NCBI GenBank assembly: GCA_964388085.1
Contig: CAYLZW010000003.1
Coordinates: 1-64,000 of the forward strand
Origin: CAYLZW01 sp964388085
Lineage (GTDB): Bacteria; Myxococcota; UBA727; CAYLZW01
Reading direction: 5' to 3'
Length of the DNA: 64,000 nt
In this document: positions 36,725-50,343 of the stretch, in pieces
How the letters are laid out: each line of letters begins with the position of its first letter
Numbering within the stretch: position 1 is the stretch's first letter
Notes under the pieces: generated by a model
The model's input: the letters and a program-made list of their open reading frames with translations, nothing else
What the model was told of the DNA's origin: nothing
Database searches by the model: none
Position numbers and translations under genes: made by a program

Positions 36725-37753
36725 TCACCAGACCACGTGGGCCATGGAGCAGTTGAGCCCGCTGCCGATGCCCATGAGCGCCGCGTGGTCGCCGCGCTGC
36801 AAGCGTCCAGCGTCGACGGCGAGGCGGAGCGTGCAGGGCAGGGCGACCGCGCCCATGTTGCCGAGCTCGGGATAGGTCGGGAACGCTTTGCCGACGGGCA
36901 GCGACAAGCGCTTCATCAGCGTCGCCAGGTGACCGGCGCCCACTTGATGGCAGATGTACTGCGCTATCGAGCCGTCGCTCCACGCGAACGCCTCCGACGC
37001 TGCCTGCCAGGTGCGCTCGGCGAGCGCGATGCCCTCGGCCATGAGCTTCGGCGCGTCGGTGCGCATCTCGTCCCAGCTGCCGATGCAGACGCGGCTGTGC
37101 TCGGTGGCCGCCCGCGCGACCACGCCCTCGAGCCGATGCTCACTCTTGGCCACGTCGTCGTGCGCGAGCACCATGGCGCAGGCGCCGGAGCCGAGGGTCA
37201 AGGTCGGCAACCAGTCCTTGTAGTCCTGCATCACCGACGTCGGACGCTGCAGCGCAGCCACGGTGTTCTCGACGACCTTTCGGCTCGACTCGGCCGCGAC
37301 CACGAGCGCGTAGTCGATGGCGCGCGACTCGATCATGCGCGCGGCCATGTCCATGGAGGTCAGGAAGCCGAGGCACGCGTTCGAGACGTCGAAGTTCGGC
37401 GCCGTCGTCGGCAGCCCGAGGTCGCCATGCACCATGGAGGCGACGCTGGGCTCGAGGTACTCCTTCGTGACGCTGCAGTTCACGAGCAGCCCGACGCGCT
37501 CGCGCGGCACGTTCGACTCGTCGAGCACGCGCGCGGCCACGTTCTTCGCGCAAGTGACGACGTCGGTGCCCTCGGGCCAGAAGCGCCTCGCGACGATGCC
37601 GGTGAGCGACTCGATGCACTTCGGGGGCACGCCGAGGCGCGCGTAGGGCTCGCTCATCTGATCTTCGAGCGCCGCCGAGGTCACGCGGATGGGAGCTTCG
37701 TCGAAGGCGAGGCCTTCGATGCGGACGTGCTTGTAGGTTGACGACGGCGCCAC
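36725..37753 (-). CDS. oleA: Thiolase-family acyl-CoA condensing enzyme, OleA type
   Basis: The 342-residue enzyme has the KAS III-like fold and visible catalytic residues: cysteine in VSNACLGFLTS, His in YICHQVG, and Asn in GSGLNCSMAH. The size matches known OleA proteins (about 340-350). OleA joins two acyl-CoAs head-to-head without decarboxylation, giving a 2-alkyl-3-oxo acid, the first step of long-chain olefin synthesis. Start GTG 37753. TTGACG (37784-37789) and AACAAC (37761-37766) lie 17 bases apart with the second 7 bases before the GTG, so a leaderless transcript is possible. Alternative: a FabH paralogue, but the full ole set makes this less likely. Confidence 0.9.
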   Translation of the reverse strand: MAPSSTYKHVRIEGLAFDEAPIRVTSAALEDQMSEPYARLGVPPKCIESLTGIVARRFWPEGTDVVTCAKNVAARVLDESNVPRERVGLLVNCSVTKEYLEPSVASMVHGDLGLPTTAPNFDVSNACLGFLTSMDMAARMIESRAIDYALVVAAESSRKVVENTVAALQRPTSVMQDYKDWLPTLTLGSGACAMVLAHDDVAKSEHRLEGVVARAATEHSRVCIGSWDEMRTDAPKLMAEGIALAERTWQAASEAFAWSDGSIAQYICHQVGAGHLATLMKRLSLPVGKAFPTYPELGNMGAVALPCTLRLAVDAGRLQRGDHAALMGIGSGLNCSMAHVVW

Positions 37754-37794
37754 GCCAGGGGTTGTTGGCGTCGGGATGGGGGGCGTCAACGGGG
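37754..37794 (-). promoter_or_regulatory. Candidate promoter of oleABCD
   Basis: TTGACG (37784-37789) lies 17 bases from AACAAC (37761-37766), which is only a weak -10 box; the start codon follows 7 bases later. It sits in the 41-base gap behind the antiporter gene, so the ole genes may be expressed either from here or by read-through. Low confidence. Confidence 0.3.
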
Positions 37795-39315
37795 TCAGAC
37801 GGCGGTGTCCAACGAGCCGGCCGGCACCGCCTCCGCGGGCGCGACCTCGTCCCGCACCTCGCCGCCCACCTCGAACGGTCCCATCAGCGCGGCACGCACG
37901 GCCTTCTCGTCGGGGGCGTGAGCGAGGACCGTCACGTGGTCCCAGCCGCGCAGGCGGGCATTGCCCTTCGGCAACACCACCTCGGCGCCCCGGCTGATGA
38001 GCGCGATCAGCGCGCCCTCGGGCAGCCGGAGCTCGCGAATACGGGGGCCTTCCACGCCATCGGGGCCGGGCAGATCGACGACGATGAGGTCGTAGTCGCT
38101 CGGCGCCATCGTGATGAGGTCGAGGTTGAACAGCGGCTTCGGACGCGCGGGCTCGGACAGGCGCAGCCACTTCGCGACGGTGCCGAGCGTCGAGCCCTGG
38201 ACGAGGATCGACAGGATGACCGCGAAGAACACGAGGTTGAACACCTCCTCGCCGATGGCGAGCCCCGCCGCGGCCGGGTAGGTCGCGAGGACGATGGGGA
38301 CGGCGCCGCGCAGGCCTGCCCACGAGGCGAAGACCTTGTTCTTCGTGCCGAACTTCATGCCGATGGTGCCGACGAAGACCGAGATCGGGCGGGCGATGAC
38401 GGTGAGCACGAGGAACAGCAGCGTGCCCTCCCACCAGAGGTTGGCCCAGCGCGTCGGGAACACCAGCAGGCCCATCATGACGAACATGCCGATGTTGGCG
38501 ATGGTCGAGAGCGCGCTCGAGAAATTGACGAGGCCGCGCTTGTGCACGAAGGGGCGGTTGCCCATCACGAAGCCGGCGCTGAAGACCGCGAGCATGCCGC
38601 TGGCCTGGGCCGCTTCGGACAAGCCGTAGGTCAGCAGCACGACCCCGAGGAAGAGCACGTAGTAGTGGCCGCGGTCCTCGGGCTTGAGGCGGTTGAACAG
38701 CCACACCGCGGCGCGCGCGACGCCATAGCCGATGATCGGCCCGGCCGTGAACTTCCAGAAGAACGAGAGCACCATCCCGGGGCCGTGCGCCTCACCCGAC
38801 GCGAAGGCGGTCACGGCGACGACGGTGAGCAGGATGGCCATGGGGTCGTTGGCGGCGCTCTCGATCTCGACGGTGGCCGAGATCTTGGTCGGCAGCGACT
38901 GCCGGCGCAGGAGCGAGAAGATCGCCGCCGCGTCCGTCGACGAGATGATCACCGAGAGCAAGACCGCGCGCTCGTACGACCAGTCGAGGCCCCAGCGCAG
39001 GCAGACGAAGGTGATGCCCGCCGTCAGCATCACGCCCCAGGTCGCGAGCCCACCCGCCGGCAGCGCGACCGCGCGGAAGTCACTCCGCTTCGTGACGAAG
39101 CCGCCATGGAAGAGGATGAACACCAAGGCCATGTTCGCGGCCTGGTTCGTCAGCATCACGTCTTCGAACGCCCACAAGTTGAGGACGTCGCTACCGAAGA
39201 CGATGCCGCCGCCCAGCGCGACCAGGATGACCGGCACGCTGAAGCGCTCGAGCCATACGGCAGCGAGGACGACCGCGATGAGGAGCATCGGCGCGACGAT
39301 ATAGGCGACGTCCAA
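37795..39315 (-). CDS. K+/H+ antiporter, CPA-type NhaP2-like with TrkA-C-like tail
   Basis: The 506-residue product has about twelve hydrophobic helices of the Na+/H+ exchanger fold, including the ISSTDAAAIFSLL segment and the conserved ESAANDPMA motif (Asn-Asp in the ion-binding helix). A cytoplasmic C-terminal region (about residues 395-480) contains a RCK_C/TrkA-C-like domain with IRELRLPEGALIALISRG, typical of NhaP2/CvrA-type K+/H+ antiporters. The start TTG 39315 has GGAAAG seven bases upstream; the longer open frame to 39459 lacks such a site. Family knowledge: these export K+ or Na+ in exchange for protons and act in osmotic or cell-volume control. Confidence 0.87.
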   Translation of the reverse strand: MDVAYIVAPMLLIAVVLAAVWLERFSVPVILVALGGGIVFGSDVLNLWAFEDVMLTNQAANMALVFILFHGGFVTKRSDFRAVALPAGGLATWGVMLTAGITFVCLRWGLDWSYERAVLLSVIISSTDAAAIFSLLRRQSLPTKISATVEIESAANDPMAILLTVVAVTAFASGEAHGPGMVLSFFWKFTAGPIIGYGVARAAVWLFNRLKPEDRGHYYVLFLGVVLLTYGLSEAAQASGMLAVFSAGFVMGNRPFVHKRGLVNFSSALSTIANIGMFVMMGLLVFPTRWANLWWEGTLLFLVLTVIARPISVFVGTIGMKFGTKNKVFASWAGLRGAVPIVLATYPAAAGLAIGEEVFNLVFFAVILSILVQGSTLGTVAKWLRLSEPARPKPLFNLDLITMAPSDYDLIVVDLPGPDGVEGPRIRELRLPEGALIALISRGAEVVLPKGNARLRGWDHVTVLAHAPDEKAVRAALMGPFEVGGEVRDEVAPAEAVPAGSLDTAV

Positions 39316-39525
39316 GATGCATCTTTCCGTCGACAAGGGCAGAGGCCACTGAGGGTCATAGCAGGCGCTACGCGCCTCCCTCAAGGACGAAGGACCGCGA
39401 AGGCCGCCGTGAGCCTGCAGCGTTGACCGCGCCCGGGTGGCGTTCCGTTCTAGCCACAAAAGAGAAGCGCCGCCCGGTCCCCGAAGGATCCGAGCGGCGC
39501 CGCTCAGCTCGAACGTCGTCCTGCG
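39316..39525. other. Intergenic region between antiporter gene and lipoprotein operon
   Basis: These 210 bases contain the terminator at 39457-39499. I see no gene; the remainder up to the antiporter start has no clear -35/-10 pair. Confidence 0.4.
39457..39499 (-). terminator. Rho-independent terminator of the lipoprotein operon
   Basis: On the minus strand, stem CGCCGCTCGG (39499-39490) pairs with CCGGGCGGCG (39477-39468) with one G-U pair, around an inner C-TTCG-G tetraloop-like turn. CTTCTCTTTTG follows. This lies 27 bases after the stop of the last gene (39526), so it would end the transcript. Confidence 0.75.
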
Positions 39526-42500
39526 TTACGGCACCGCGACGGCGACGCTCAGCTCGTACGGGTGTCGCTCGTTTGTGAGGAGCGAGTCCGTGCTCTCGAC
39601 TGACACGTAGTACGTCGTACCCGCGGTGGTCGTCGGCAGTGTCACCTCGAGGTGCGGGGCGAGGTCGCTCGCGAGAGCGATCTCCGCCCCCGTGCCGTCG
39701 AACACGCGCAAGTTGATGAAGTCGAGCGCGTAGGGCACGAGGCCGTCCACGATGAGCTTCTCACCGTTCGTGAGGTCGCTGCCGAGGGTGACCGCGTAGT
39801 AGTCCGCGTCGTCGTCGTAGAACAGCCCGAACACCTGCGCAGGCAGCGTCAGCGCGTTCGCCGCCGCGGTGTCGTCGTTGGGCTCGGTCTCGACCAGACC
39901 CACGTTGCCGAGGCGTTCCACCTCGATGAGGTAGTTCTCGGGATAGTCGTCGGCGGTCGAGCGGTCGGCGACGAACTCGATGAAGAACGGGCCTGGGTCC
40001 GCGCCCGGCGAAAAGTACACCTCGCCCGCGTACAGCTCGCTGCCCGCGATCATCTGGTCGGCGGCGTTCAGCACGCTCACGATGTTGTCGCCGCGACCGG
40101 TCTTGTTGTACCAGCGCACCGCGATGACCTCGTCGGCCGTCGGGTCGCCGTCGAAGTTGATCTGGAACGTATCCGTGTCGGTGTCGAAGGCGCTGCCCCA
40201 GGCAGACACCGTCCCGCCGACGGCGACCGCCGGGAGCGGGCTCGCCTCAACCGAGGAGTCGTTCGGCTCCACGTCGAGGACGTCGTCCCAGGTGTCCACG
40301 ACGACGCGATACAGATCCTGCGTCGTGGTGCTGTCGCCCTCCACCTCGATGAAGAGAGTGCCCGGCGCGGCCATGGGGATGAAGACCGTCGGGTCCTCAT
40401 GCCAGACGTCCGCCAGCACGTTCTCCGCAGCGTCGAGGACGCGCACGTAGAGGTTCGCGACCTCCGTCATGTTTTCGACGCTCACGCGCAACGCCGTGCC
40501 CGCGGGAAGACCCTCGCTGAACGCCAACTGGTACACGTCCGGCTCTGTCTCCAGCGTTCGGCCGATGACCTGTACCGGCAGATCGGCCGTCGCGAAGCTG
40601 CCCAGATCCTGCGCCGCCGCCGGGGTGTCGTTGGGCTCCACGTCCATGGCAGGCAACGTCACGCGCTTGACCTGGAGCAGGTACTGCACCGACCCGCTGA
40701 GGCCTGTGCCTTCCACTTCGAGCACGAAGGGCCCGGGGCCGTCACTCGGGAACAGCATCCAGCGCGACAGCGGCGCCGAGTGCGCCTGATACAGCTCGTC
40801 GTCGTCGAGCGAGGTGCCGGGCAGGCGGAAGCGCAGGTAGTTGGCGTTGTCGTCGCTCAGGCTCTCGATCTCGACCTGCAACACCTCGTTGGCGGCCAAG
40901 GGGCCGGCGAGGGTAAGCGTGTAGAGATCGAACTCGTCGTTATCGACGTTAGCGAGCAGTCGCAGCGCCTGGCCGGCGACCTCCGCGATCGGCTGCGTGG
41001 CGTCCATGGTGTCGTTTGGCTCCACCTCCGTGAGCGTCGGCACGGGCAGCACGCTGGCGTCCATGGTCCATTCGTGAACCCAGGGGTTCGGGGTGCTGCC
41101 GGGGATGCCGGCGTCGAAGCGCGCGAGCACGAAGCCGGGCGTCGTGCGGTAGGAGCGCAGCGTCCCCGGATCGTCCTCGCCTTGGAAACGCCGCTCGGTG
41201 GCGAAGCCCTGCGGGGTCAACGCGTACACGTCGACATCTGGCTCGCCGAGGGCGTACGTGAAGTCGTACTGCACGATGGCGGGGCCGGTGACCTCGACGA
41301 GGAACCACTCCGCGTTCGGGCGCTGCCCGACCTCGATGACGTCTCCGGCGAAGCTGGCGCTCTGCTCCGTGGTGCCGTCCCATGGTCCTGCGACGTGGGG
41401 TGTGCTGCTGCGAATGGCGACGCTCGGCGTCTCGTCGCTCGTGGCGGTGTTCACCACGATCCACCGGTAGGTGCCGGTCTCCTGCGCGTAGAAGATCGAC
41501 TCGAAGAACGGATCCTCACCGCTGTAAACCGTCTGGCCGCTCGGCGAGAGCAACGTGACGTTCGCCGAGATGCCGTAGAAGTCCGTCATCACCACCTGCC
41601 CGGCGGTGGCGTCGAACGAGAAGCTGATGCCGCCGAGGCCGAGCACCGACAGCGCCGGGAGCTGGACGAGCTCGTCGATCGCGACGGTGCCGAAGTCCAC
41701 GGTGCCGAGCTGCGAGGCGCTGAGCGTGAACGGCACGTCGATGCCGTTCGAGGTCTGCCAGTCCAGCACCACCACGAGGCCGTCGCTGACGCTGACGTAA
41801 GAGCTCGTCACCGCGGTCTCGATGCCGCCGTCCTCGTCGAAGGGGATCTCGGCGAGAAAGGTGCCGTCCGCGCGGAACAGGAGCAGCGCGGGCGTCGTGT
41901 TCCCGGTCGTCGCGGTGGACTCGAGGATGACAGGCGCGTCCGCCGCGGTGCTGATGTTGTAGAAGTTGTCCGACAGGCCGAGCAGGTTGCCGGGCGGCGC
42001 CTCGGCGAGCGTGCCGTCCTCGGCTACCGCCACGGCCACGGGCGTCGGCCACTCGAGCTGCTCGATGATGGCCGCGTAGTCCGCGTCGTCGGCGCCGATG
42101 GGCTCGGAGGCGCCTTGCAACACGAGGCTCGGCAGCACCGTCAGATCGTATTCGCCGTCGTAGGGCAGCACGACCTCGCGGTCGGCGTTGACGGTGAAGC
42201 CGAGCTGCGGCTCGCGGTAGTAGTCGTTCGGGCCGGTCAGCGTGAAGGCGGGCTGGAACGCGCCCGTCGAGATGACGCGAATGCGCAGCATCTGGCCGGC
42301 GCTGCCGGTGAAGCGCCACACGTCGCGGTCCTGATCGATGACGGCGTCCGCGTCGAAGTCGACGGGCCGCCCGATCGTGCCGACGAGCACCACGCGCTCA
42401 CCGGCCGCCTCGAGCGTGACGCCCTCGGGAGCGCCGCCGAACAGCGGATCATTGGTCTCGGCCGCGCTCTCCGTGAGGTCTGACTCCGCGACGATGAGGT

Positions 42501-43053
42501 CGAGCGCGGAGAGGCACACGCCCTCTACGTCGGTGAGGCCGGGGCCGCAGATCAGGTTCGGCACGCAGCTCGCCGTGGCGGGGTCGAAGGTGGTGCCGGC
42601 ACCGCAGTTCTCGTCCGGCAGGCACTCGCCGCTGGCCGTGTCGAGGTGCGTCCCGTCGCCGCAGACCACGTCGGGCAAGCAGGCGCCGGTGCTCGGGTCG
42701 AAGGTCGTCCCATCACCGCAGACCACGTCCGGATCGCACTGTCCGGTGGCCTCGTTGAAGGTCGTCCCCTCGCCGCAGACGGAGTCGGGTTCACACTCCT
42801 GTGACGTCGCGTTGTAGGTGGTACCCGGCCCGCATTCGACGTCGGGCTCGCACTGTCCGCTGTCCGGATTGCGAGACGCGCCCTCGGCGCAGGGAGCCTC
42901 GCCGACGGTAGAGACACATTTCCCGTCGACCTCCTCCGTGTTGGGTCCGCACGTGATCGTGCCCGGGCTCTCCGGGCCCGGGCAGCCCGTCACGATGAGC
43001 GCGGTCAGCCCGAGAACGCCCGGGACCCCGCGATAGAGCTTCTTGTTACGCAT
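39526..43053 (-). CDS. Cys-repeat / PPC-domain lipoprotein (paralogue of gene at 43077-47006)
   Basis: The start ATG 43053 is 9 bases after GGAG; GTG 43080 and ATG 43059 are in frame but badly placed. The 1175-residue product has a lipobox IVTGC (Cys at about residue 24), so it should be a lipoprotein. Residues ~35-190 hold six full and two short Cys repeats of about 19 residues of the CGxGTxFDxxTGxC type, two cysteines each. The rest is a series of beta-sandwich units, several of the PPC type with EPNDT-like starts, and a segment that repeats the opening of the paralogue (TNDPLFGGAPEGVTL). No catalytic motif is visible. Its function is unknown; calcium binding or adhesion is only inference. 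It ends an operon of four lipoprotein genes. Confidence 0.7.
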   Translation of the reverse strand: MRNKKLYRGVPGVLGLTALIVTGCPGPESPGTITCGPNTEEVDGKCVSTVGEAPCAEGASRNPDSGQCEPDVECGPGTTYNATSQECEPDSVCGEGTTFNEATGQCDPDVVCGDGTTFDPSTGACLPDVVCGDGTHLDTASGECLPDENCGAGTTFDPATASCVPNLICGPGLTDVEGVCLSALDLIVAESDLTESAAETNDPLFGGAPEGVTLEAAGERVVLVGTIGRPVDFDADAVIDQDRDVWRFTGSAGQMLRIRVISTGAFQPAFTLTGPNDYYREPQLGFTVNADREVVLPYDGEYDLTVLPSLVLQGASEPIGADDADYAAIIEQLEWPTPVAVAVAEDGTLAEAPPGNLLGLSDNFYNISTAADAPVILESTATTGNTTPALLLFRADGTFLAEIPFDEDGGIETAVTSSYVSVSDGLVVVLDWQTSNGIDVPFTLSASQLGTVDFGTVAIDELVQLPALSVLGLGGISFSFDATAGQVVMTDFYGISANVTLLSPSGQTVYSGEDPFFESIFYAQETGTYRWIVVNTATSDETPSVAIRSSTPHVAGPWDGTTEQSASFAGDVIEVGQRPNAEWFLVEVTGPAIVQYDFTYALGEPDVDVYALTPQGFATERRFQGEDDPGTLRSYRTTPGFVLARFDAGIPGSTPNPWVHEWTMDASVLPVPTLTEVEPNDTMDATQPIAEVAGQALRLLANVDNDEFDLYTLTLAGPLAANEVLQVEIESLSDDNANYLRFRLPGTSLDDDELYQAHSAPLSRWMLFPSDGPGPFVLEVEGTGLSGSVQYLLQVKRVTLPAMDVEPNDTPAAAQDLGSFATADLPVQVIGRTLETEPDVYQLAFSEGLPAGTALRVSVENMTEVANLYVRVLDAAENVLADVWHEDPTVFIPMAAPGTLFIEVEGDSTTTQDLYRVVVDTWDDVLDVEPNDSSVEASPLPAVAVGGTVSAWGSAFDTDTDTFQINFDGDPTADEVIAVRWYNKTGRGDNIVSVLNAADQMIAGSELYAGEVYFSPGADPGPFFIEFVADRSTADDYPENYLIEVERLGNVGLVETEPNDDTAAANALTLPAQVFGLFYDDDADYYAVTLGSDLTNGEKLIVDGLVPYALDFINLRVFDGTGAEIALASDLAPHLEVTLPTTTAGTTYYVSVESTDSLLTNERHPYELSVAVAVP

Positions 43054-43076
43054 GTGCATGTACTCCTGAATCACGT

Positions 43077-46000
43077 TCACGGGGTGATGACGGAGGTGTC
43101 GACGGTGCGCACCTCCAGAATGTACGTGTAGCCGCGCAAGGGATCGCTGCTCGAGTCGGTGCCCTCCACGGTGACCGTGTAGTCGCCCGCGGCCAGGCCC
43201 GTCGCGCTTTGGATCGTCATCTCGTCGTCGTCGTCCGTCGCGGCGCTGGTGCCGGCGGAGCGCAGGTGCACGTCGAAGGTCGTGCTGTTCGTGAGGTTGT
43301 GGAAATAGATCTCCACCGCCTCCGTCGCGCCGAGGTCCGCGGCCAACGTGAAGCTGAAGGTGTCGATCTGGGTGTTGTTGATCGAGCCGTGCAGGCTCGC
43401 GGGCAGCGCGCCGAGCGGGGTCGCCGTCGCAGCGTCGCCGTTTGGCTCCACCTCCGCCCGCGGTCCCGGCTCGATGATCACCTCGTACAGCATCAAGTCA
43501 GGGTCCGTGCCCACGACATGGACGGCGTAGAGCGTCGCGCCCGTCGGCCCACTGACGGTCTCGCCGGGATCGTCGTCGTCGCTCGCCAGGAGCACCAGGT
43601 TGGCCGCGTCGCTCGCGTCGTAGAGCTCCACCACGATGTCGTCGCTGTTGAAGTAGTTCTGGTAGTTGAGCCAGATGCCGGCGTCCGCGGGGAACGTGGC
43701 GTCGAGCGTGAAGGTGAACCAGTCATCGTCGCTGTTGTTGCCGTTGCCTTCCGCGTACAGGAAGTCGCCGTCCGCCAGGGCGCCCAGGTAGTGCGCGCTG
43801 GCGATGTCGTCGTTCGGCTCCTTCTCGGCGGGCGCTCCGACCTCTACGCGCACGTAGTAGGGCTCCATGGAGCTGGACGTCGCGCTGACGTGGACGGCGA
43901 ACGGACCGGCGGTGGTGGGCGAGCTCTTCAGCACCGCGAGGTTGTCCGAGAAGGCGCTGATCAGCACCGGGTTGTCTACGTCGCTGACGTCGTACAGCTC
44001 GGTGCGCAACGACGTCGTGTCGGAGAGGTTGAGCGCGCGGATCAGCAGGCCCTCGTCGGCGTCGAGCGCCGCGGGCAGGCTGAAGCTGAACCAGTCGGAG
44101 TCGCCGGTGCGCGTGGCGCCGAACGCGTACAGATAGCCGCCGTCCGGGAGCTCGCCGAGCGCGTACGCCGTCGCGAGATCCTCATTGGGCTCGAGCTCGA
44201 CGGGCACGTCGCTGACCACCTCGACCGTAAGCCGGTACGGGTGCGCCAAGCTCTCCCCCTCGACGCGGAGGAAGTAATCGCCGGCGGGCACCTGGCTGCT
44301 CAAGATCTGGGGATGAATATCGCTCACCGAGGCCAGCACGTTGCCGACCGTGTCCTCGAAGAACAGATCGACGTCGCGGCTGCTGCTGAAGTTGTCGAAG
44401 CGGATGTGCAGCGCCTCGTTGGCGGCCAGCGTCGGCACGGTGAACTTGAAGAAGTCGACGTCGTCGTCGACGAGCTGTCCATACCAGGTGGCCGGCAGCG
44501 CGTCGGCGGCGTCGGCCTCCGCGCTCGTGCCGTTGGGCTCGACCTCGGAGGGAGTGTCGACGACCTGGACGCGCAGCATGTAGTTTTGGGCAATCTCGGC
44601 GAGGAAGTACTCCGAGATCTCGATGTAGAACGTGCTGCTGCTCTGTGTCGCCGCGCCGTTCAAGATCACCTTCTGATTGAAGTCACCGAAGTATCTCTCC
44701 GCGGAGCTGACCACCTGATCGAGCTCGTCGAAGATCGCCACACGGAAGCTGTCGCTGGTGAAGCTGGTCGCGGTCGTGTCGAGGTTCTCGACGTGGATCT
44801 CGATGCTCTGGCCGGGGGGCAGCGGGGCGTCCAAGGTGAGCTTGTAGCGGTCCACCTCCTCCTCCTTGAGGAAGCCGTACCCCACGACCGGCAGCGCGCC
44901 GAGCTCGTTCGCCGTGCTGCTGACGTCGTTCGGCTCCACGTCGATGACCGCCGGGATCGGCATGGCGGTCGCCGTCACGCTCCAGTCCACGACGGCGGTG
45001 CTGTCCGCCTCCAGCAGGACGATCAGCGGATCATTCGCCGCGGTCTCGGCGTGCACGGCTTGCTCGCGCGCGCGCCAGTAGAATCGGTCCACCTGGCCGG
45101 CGCGGTTGTAGACCGTGATCTCCGGATCACCCACCTCGACCTTGGTCTTCAGGGAGAGCAGCGCCTCGGCGGTGGTGCGGACCACCATCCACGCCGCGGT
45201 TGGGCCGACGGCGTCGATCGTCAGGAGATGGTCGCCGACGCTCCCCTGCTGCATGGTCGCCGGATCGAGCGTGCCGAGGTCGAGCGGGACGATGGGGTTG
45301 TAGACGAGCGACGCGTCCTCGTCCTCTCCCGTGTCGTCGTTGAACACGAAGAACGTGTACGAGGCGGGGGCGCCGTAGAAGAAGCCGCTATCCTCGTCGT
45401 ACAGGATGCCGTAGGTGCCGCCGTCGGTCTGCATCTGGATGTCGGGTCTCGAGGTGTTGTCGACGTCCCAGGTGAGAATCAACGGCGAGGGCAGAGTCAC
45501 CGTGAACGCCGCCATGGCCTCGCCGAGGATCGGCGTCGTCGCGGTCTGACCCGGTACGCCGTCCGTCACCGTGCCGCCTTGTACGTGCGGCGCCTCGGCG
45601 ACGCGCAGCGTGTACGCGTCATCGGACGCCGTCGAGGACTGCCAGTCGACGACGACGGTGGTGCCGGGGTCTTCCTTCACCAGCGTGCCGACCCAGGCGC
45701 CCTCTTCGAGGTTCAGGTCCACGTAGGTGATGAGCGCGCCGCTCGCGTCGAACGCGAGGATGGCGGGCGGGTTCGCGGGGTTCGGCTCCGCGAAGATCAG
45801 GGACACCGCGTCGCCGACATCGGCGTCGAGCAGCAGGAAGTTGTCCGACAGATCACGCAGGTTGCCCGTGACCTCGAGCGGCACCGCCTGATCTGCGGCC
45901 GGCACGATGGTGGTGGGCGTCGGGTGCTCGAGCGCCTCGATGACGCCGACGTAGCCGGAGCTCGTGCTGCCGAGCGGCAGCGCGGTGCTGACGAACGCGG

Positions 46001-47002
46001 TCGGCACCACGGTGATCTCGTACACGCCATCGAAGGGCAGCACGACCTCACGGCTGGTGTCGTTCGTGGAGAGCAGCGGGCTCACACGGCGGTAGCCGTT
46101 CGGTCCCTCCACGATGAAGGCAGGCTGCGGCAGGCCGGTGCCGAGCACGCTGATCTTGAGGTATTGGCCGGCGCTGCCCGTCACGCTCCAGACGTCGCGG
46201 TCCTGGGTGAGCGTGCCGTTGCCGCCGAAGTCGTTCGGGCGGTCGATGTTGCCGACGAAGACCGTCTGCTCTCCCACGGGCTCGAGCGTGAGCGGCTCGG
46301 GCACACCGCCAAACAGCGGGTCGTTCTGGTCCGGAATCGACTCCGTGGCGTCGGCCTCGAGGCCTACGGCCACGTTCGGATCGACGCACTGTCCGCCGGC
46401 GACGATCTGGCCGGGGCCGCACGCGGTGTTCGACTCGCACAGCCCGGTGTCGAGGTTCAGCACCGAGCCGGGAGCGCAGGTGCCCACGGCGACGCACTCG
46501 CCGTCCTCGAGCACCGTACCGACGCCGCAGGCCGCCTCGGGGAGGCACTCGCCCGACGTCTCGTCGAGGACCGTGCCGGGGCCGCAGCTCGCGACGGGGA
46601 TGCACTCGCCGGAGGCGAGATCGAGCTCGGTGCCGGGGCCACACTCGGCGATGGAGACGCACTCGCCCGTGGCGGGATCGGCCACGGTGCCGTCGCCGCA
46701 GCGCACGGTGGGCTCACACTTGCCGGTGGTGTCGTCGAAGATCGTGCCTTCGCCGCAACTGTCGATGGCGTCGACGACGGCGACGCAGGTGCCGTTTCGG
46801 TCTTCGGTGCCTTCACCGCACTCGAGGTCCGTCGGCGTCTGGCCGGGGCCGCAGCCGACCGACAGGAGCGCGGGCAGCAGGAACGAGCCGAGGAGGGTTC
46901 GCCGCGTCGCGCGGGCAGAAGGGGGGGAGCCAAGGGTCAAAATCCGGTTGAGCAGCACGCGTCGCCTCCGCAATCCGCTGGGAAATCGAGCATCGTCATG
47001 AG

Positions 47003-47006
<4 letters not shown>
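43077..47006 (-). CDS. Cys-repeat / PPC-domain lipoprotein (paralogue of gene at 39526-43053)
   Basis: The 1309-residue product shares the organisation of its downstream neighbour: long n-region, a lipobox-like LLSVGC (Cys about residue 52), eight Cys repeats (residues ~63-217; CGxGT type), then the QNDPLFGGVPEPLTLEPV junction, and PPC-type beta-sandwich units with DVEPNDVSSTANELG-like starts. The start ATG 47006 overlaps the preceding stop (ATGA, 47003-47006), and the stop at 43077-43079 overlaps the open frame of the next gene, so the genes are tightly coupled. The two paralogues appear to be an old tandem duplication because they differ clearly in sequence. Function unknown. Confidence 0.72.
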
Positions 47007-50245
<3,239 letters not shown>

Positions 50246-50343
50246 GGAGCACCTGTTCTGTCAGCGACGCGGTCTCGTGAGGGACGGTCTCGTCGCCGAC
50301 ACGCTGGTCAGCGACGAGAGCGGATGTTCGTGCGGTTCGGCGG
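50246..50343. other. Intergenic region inside the lipoprotein operon
   Basis: The 98 bases between the vWA gene and the MopE gene hold two copies of GTCAGCGACG and two of CGGTCTCGT as direct repeats; no gene or promoter is evident. Both genes are probably on one transcript. Confidence 0.35.
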
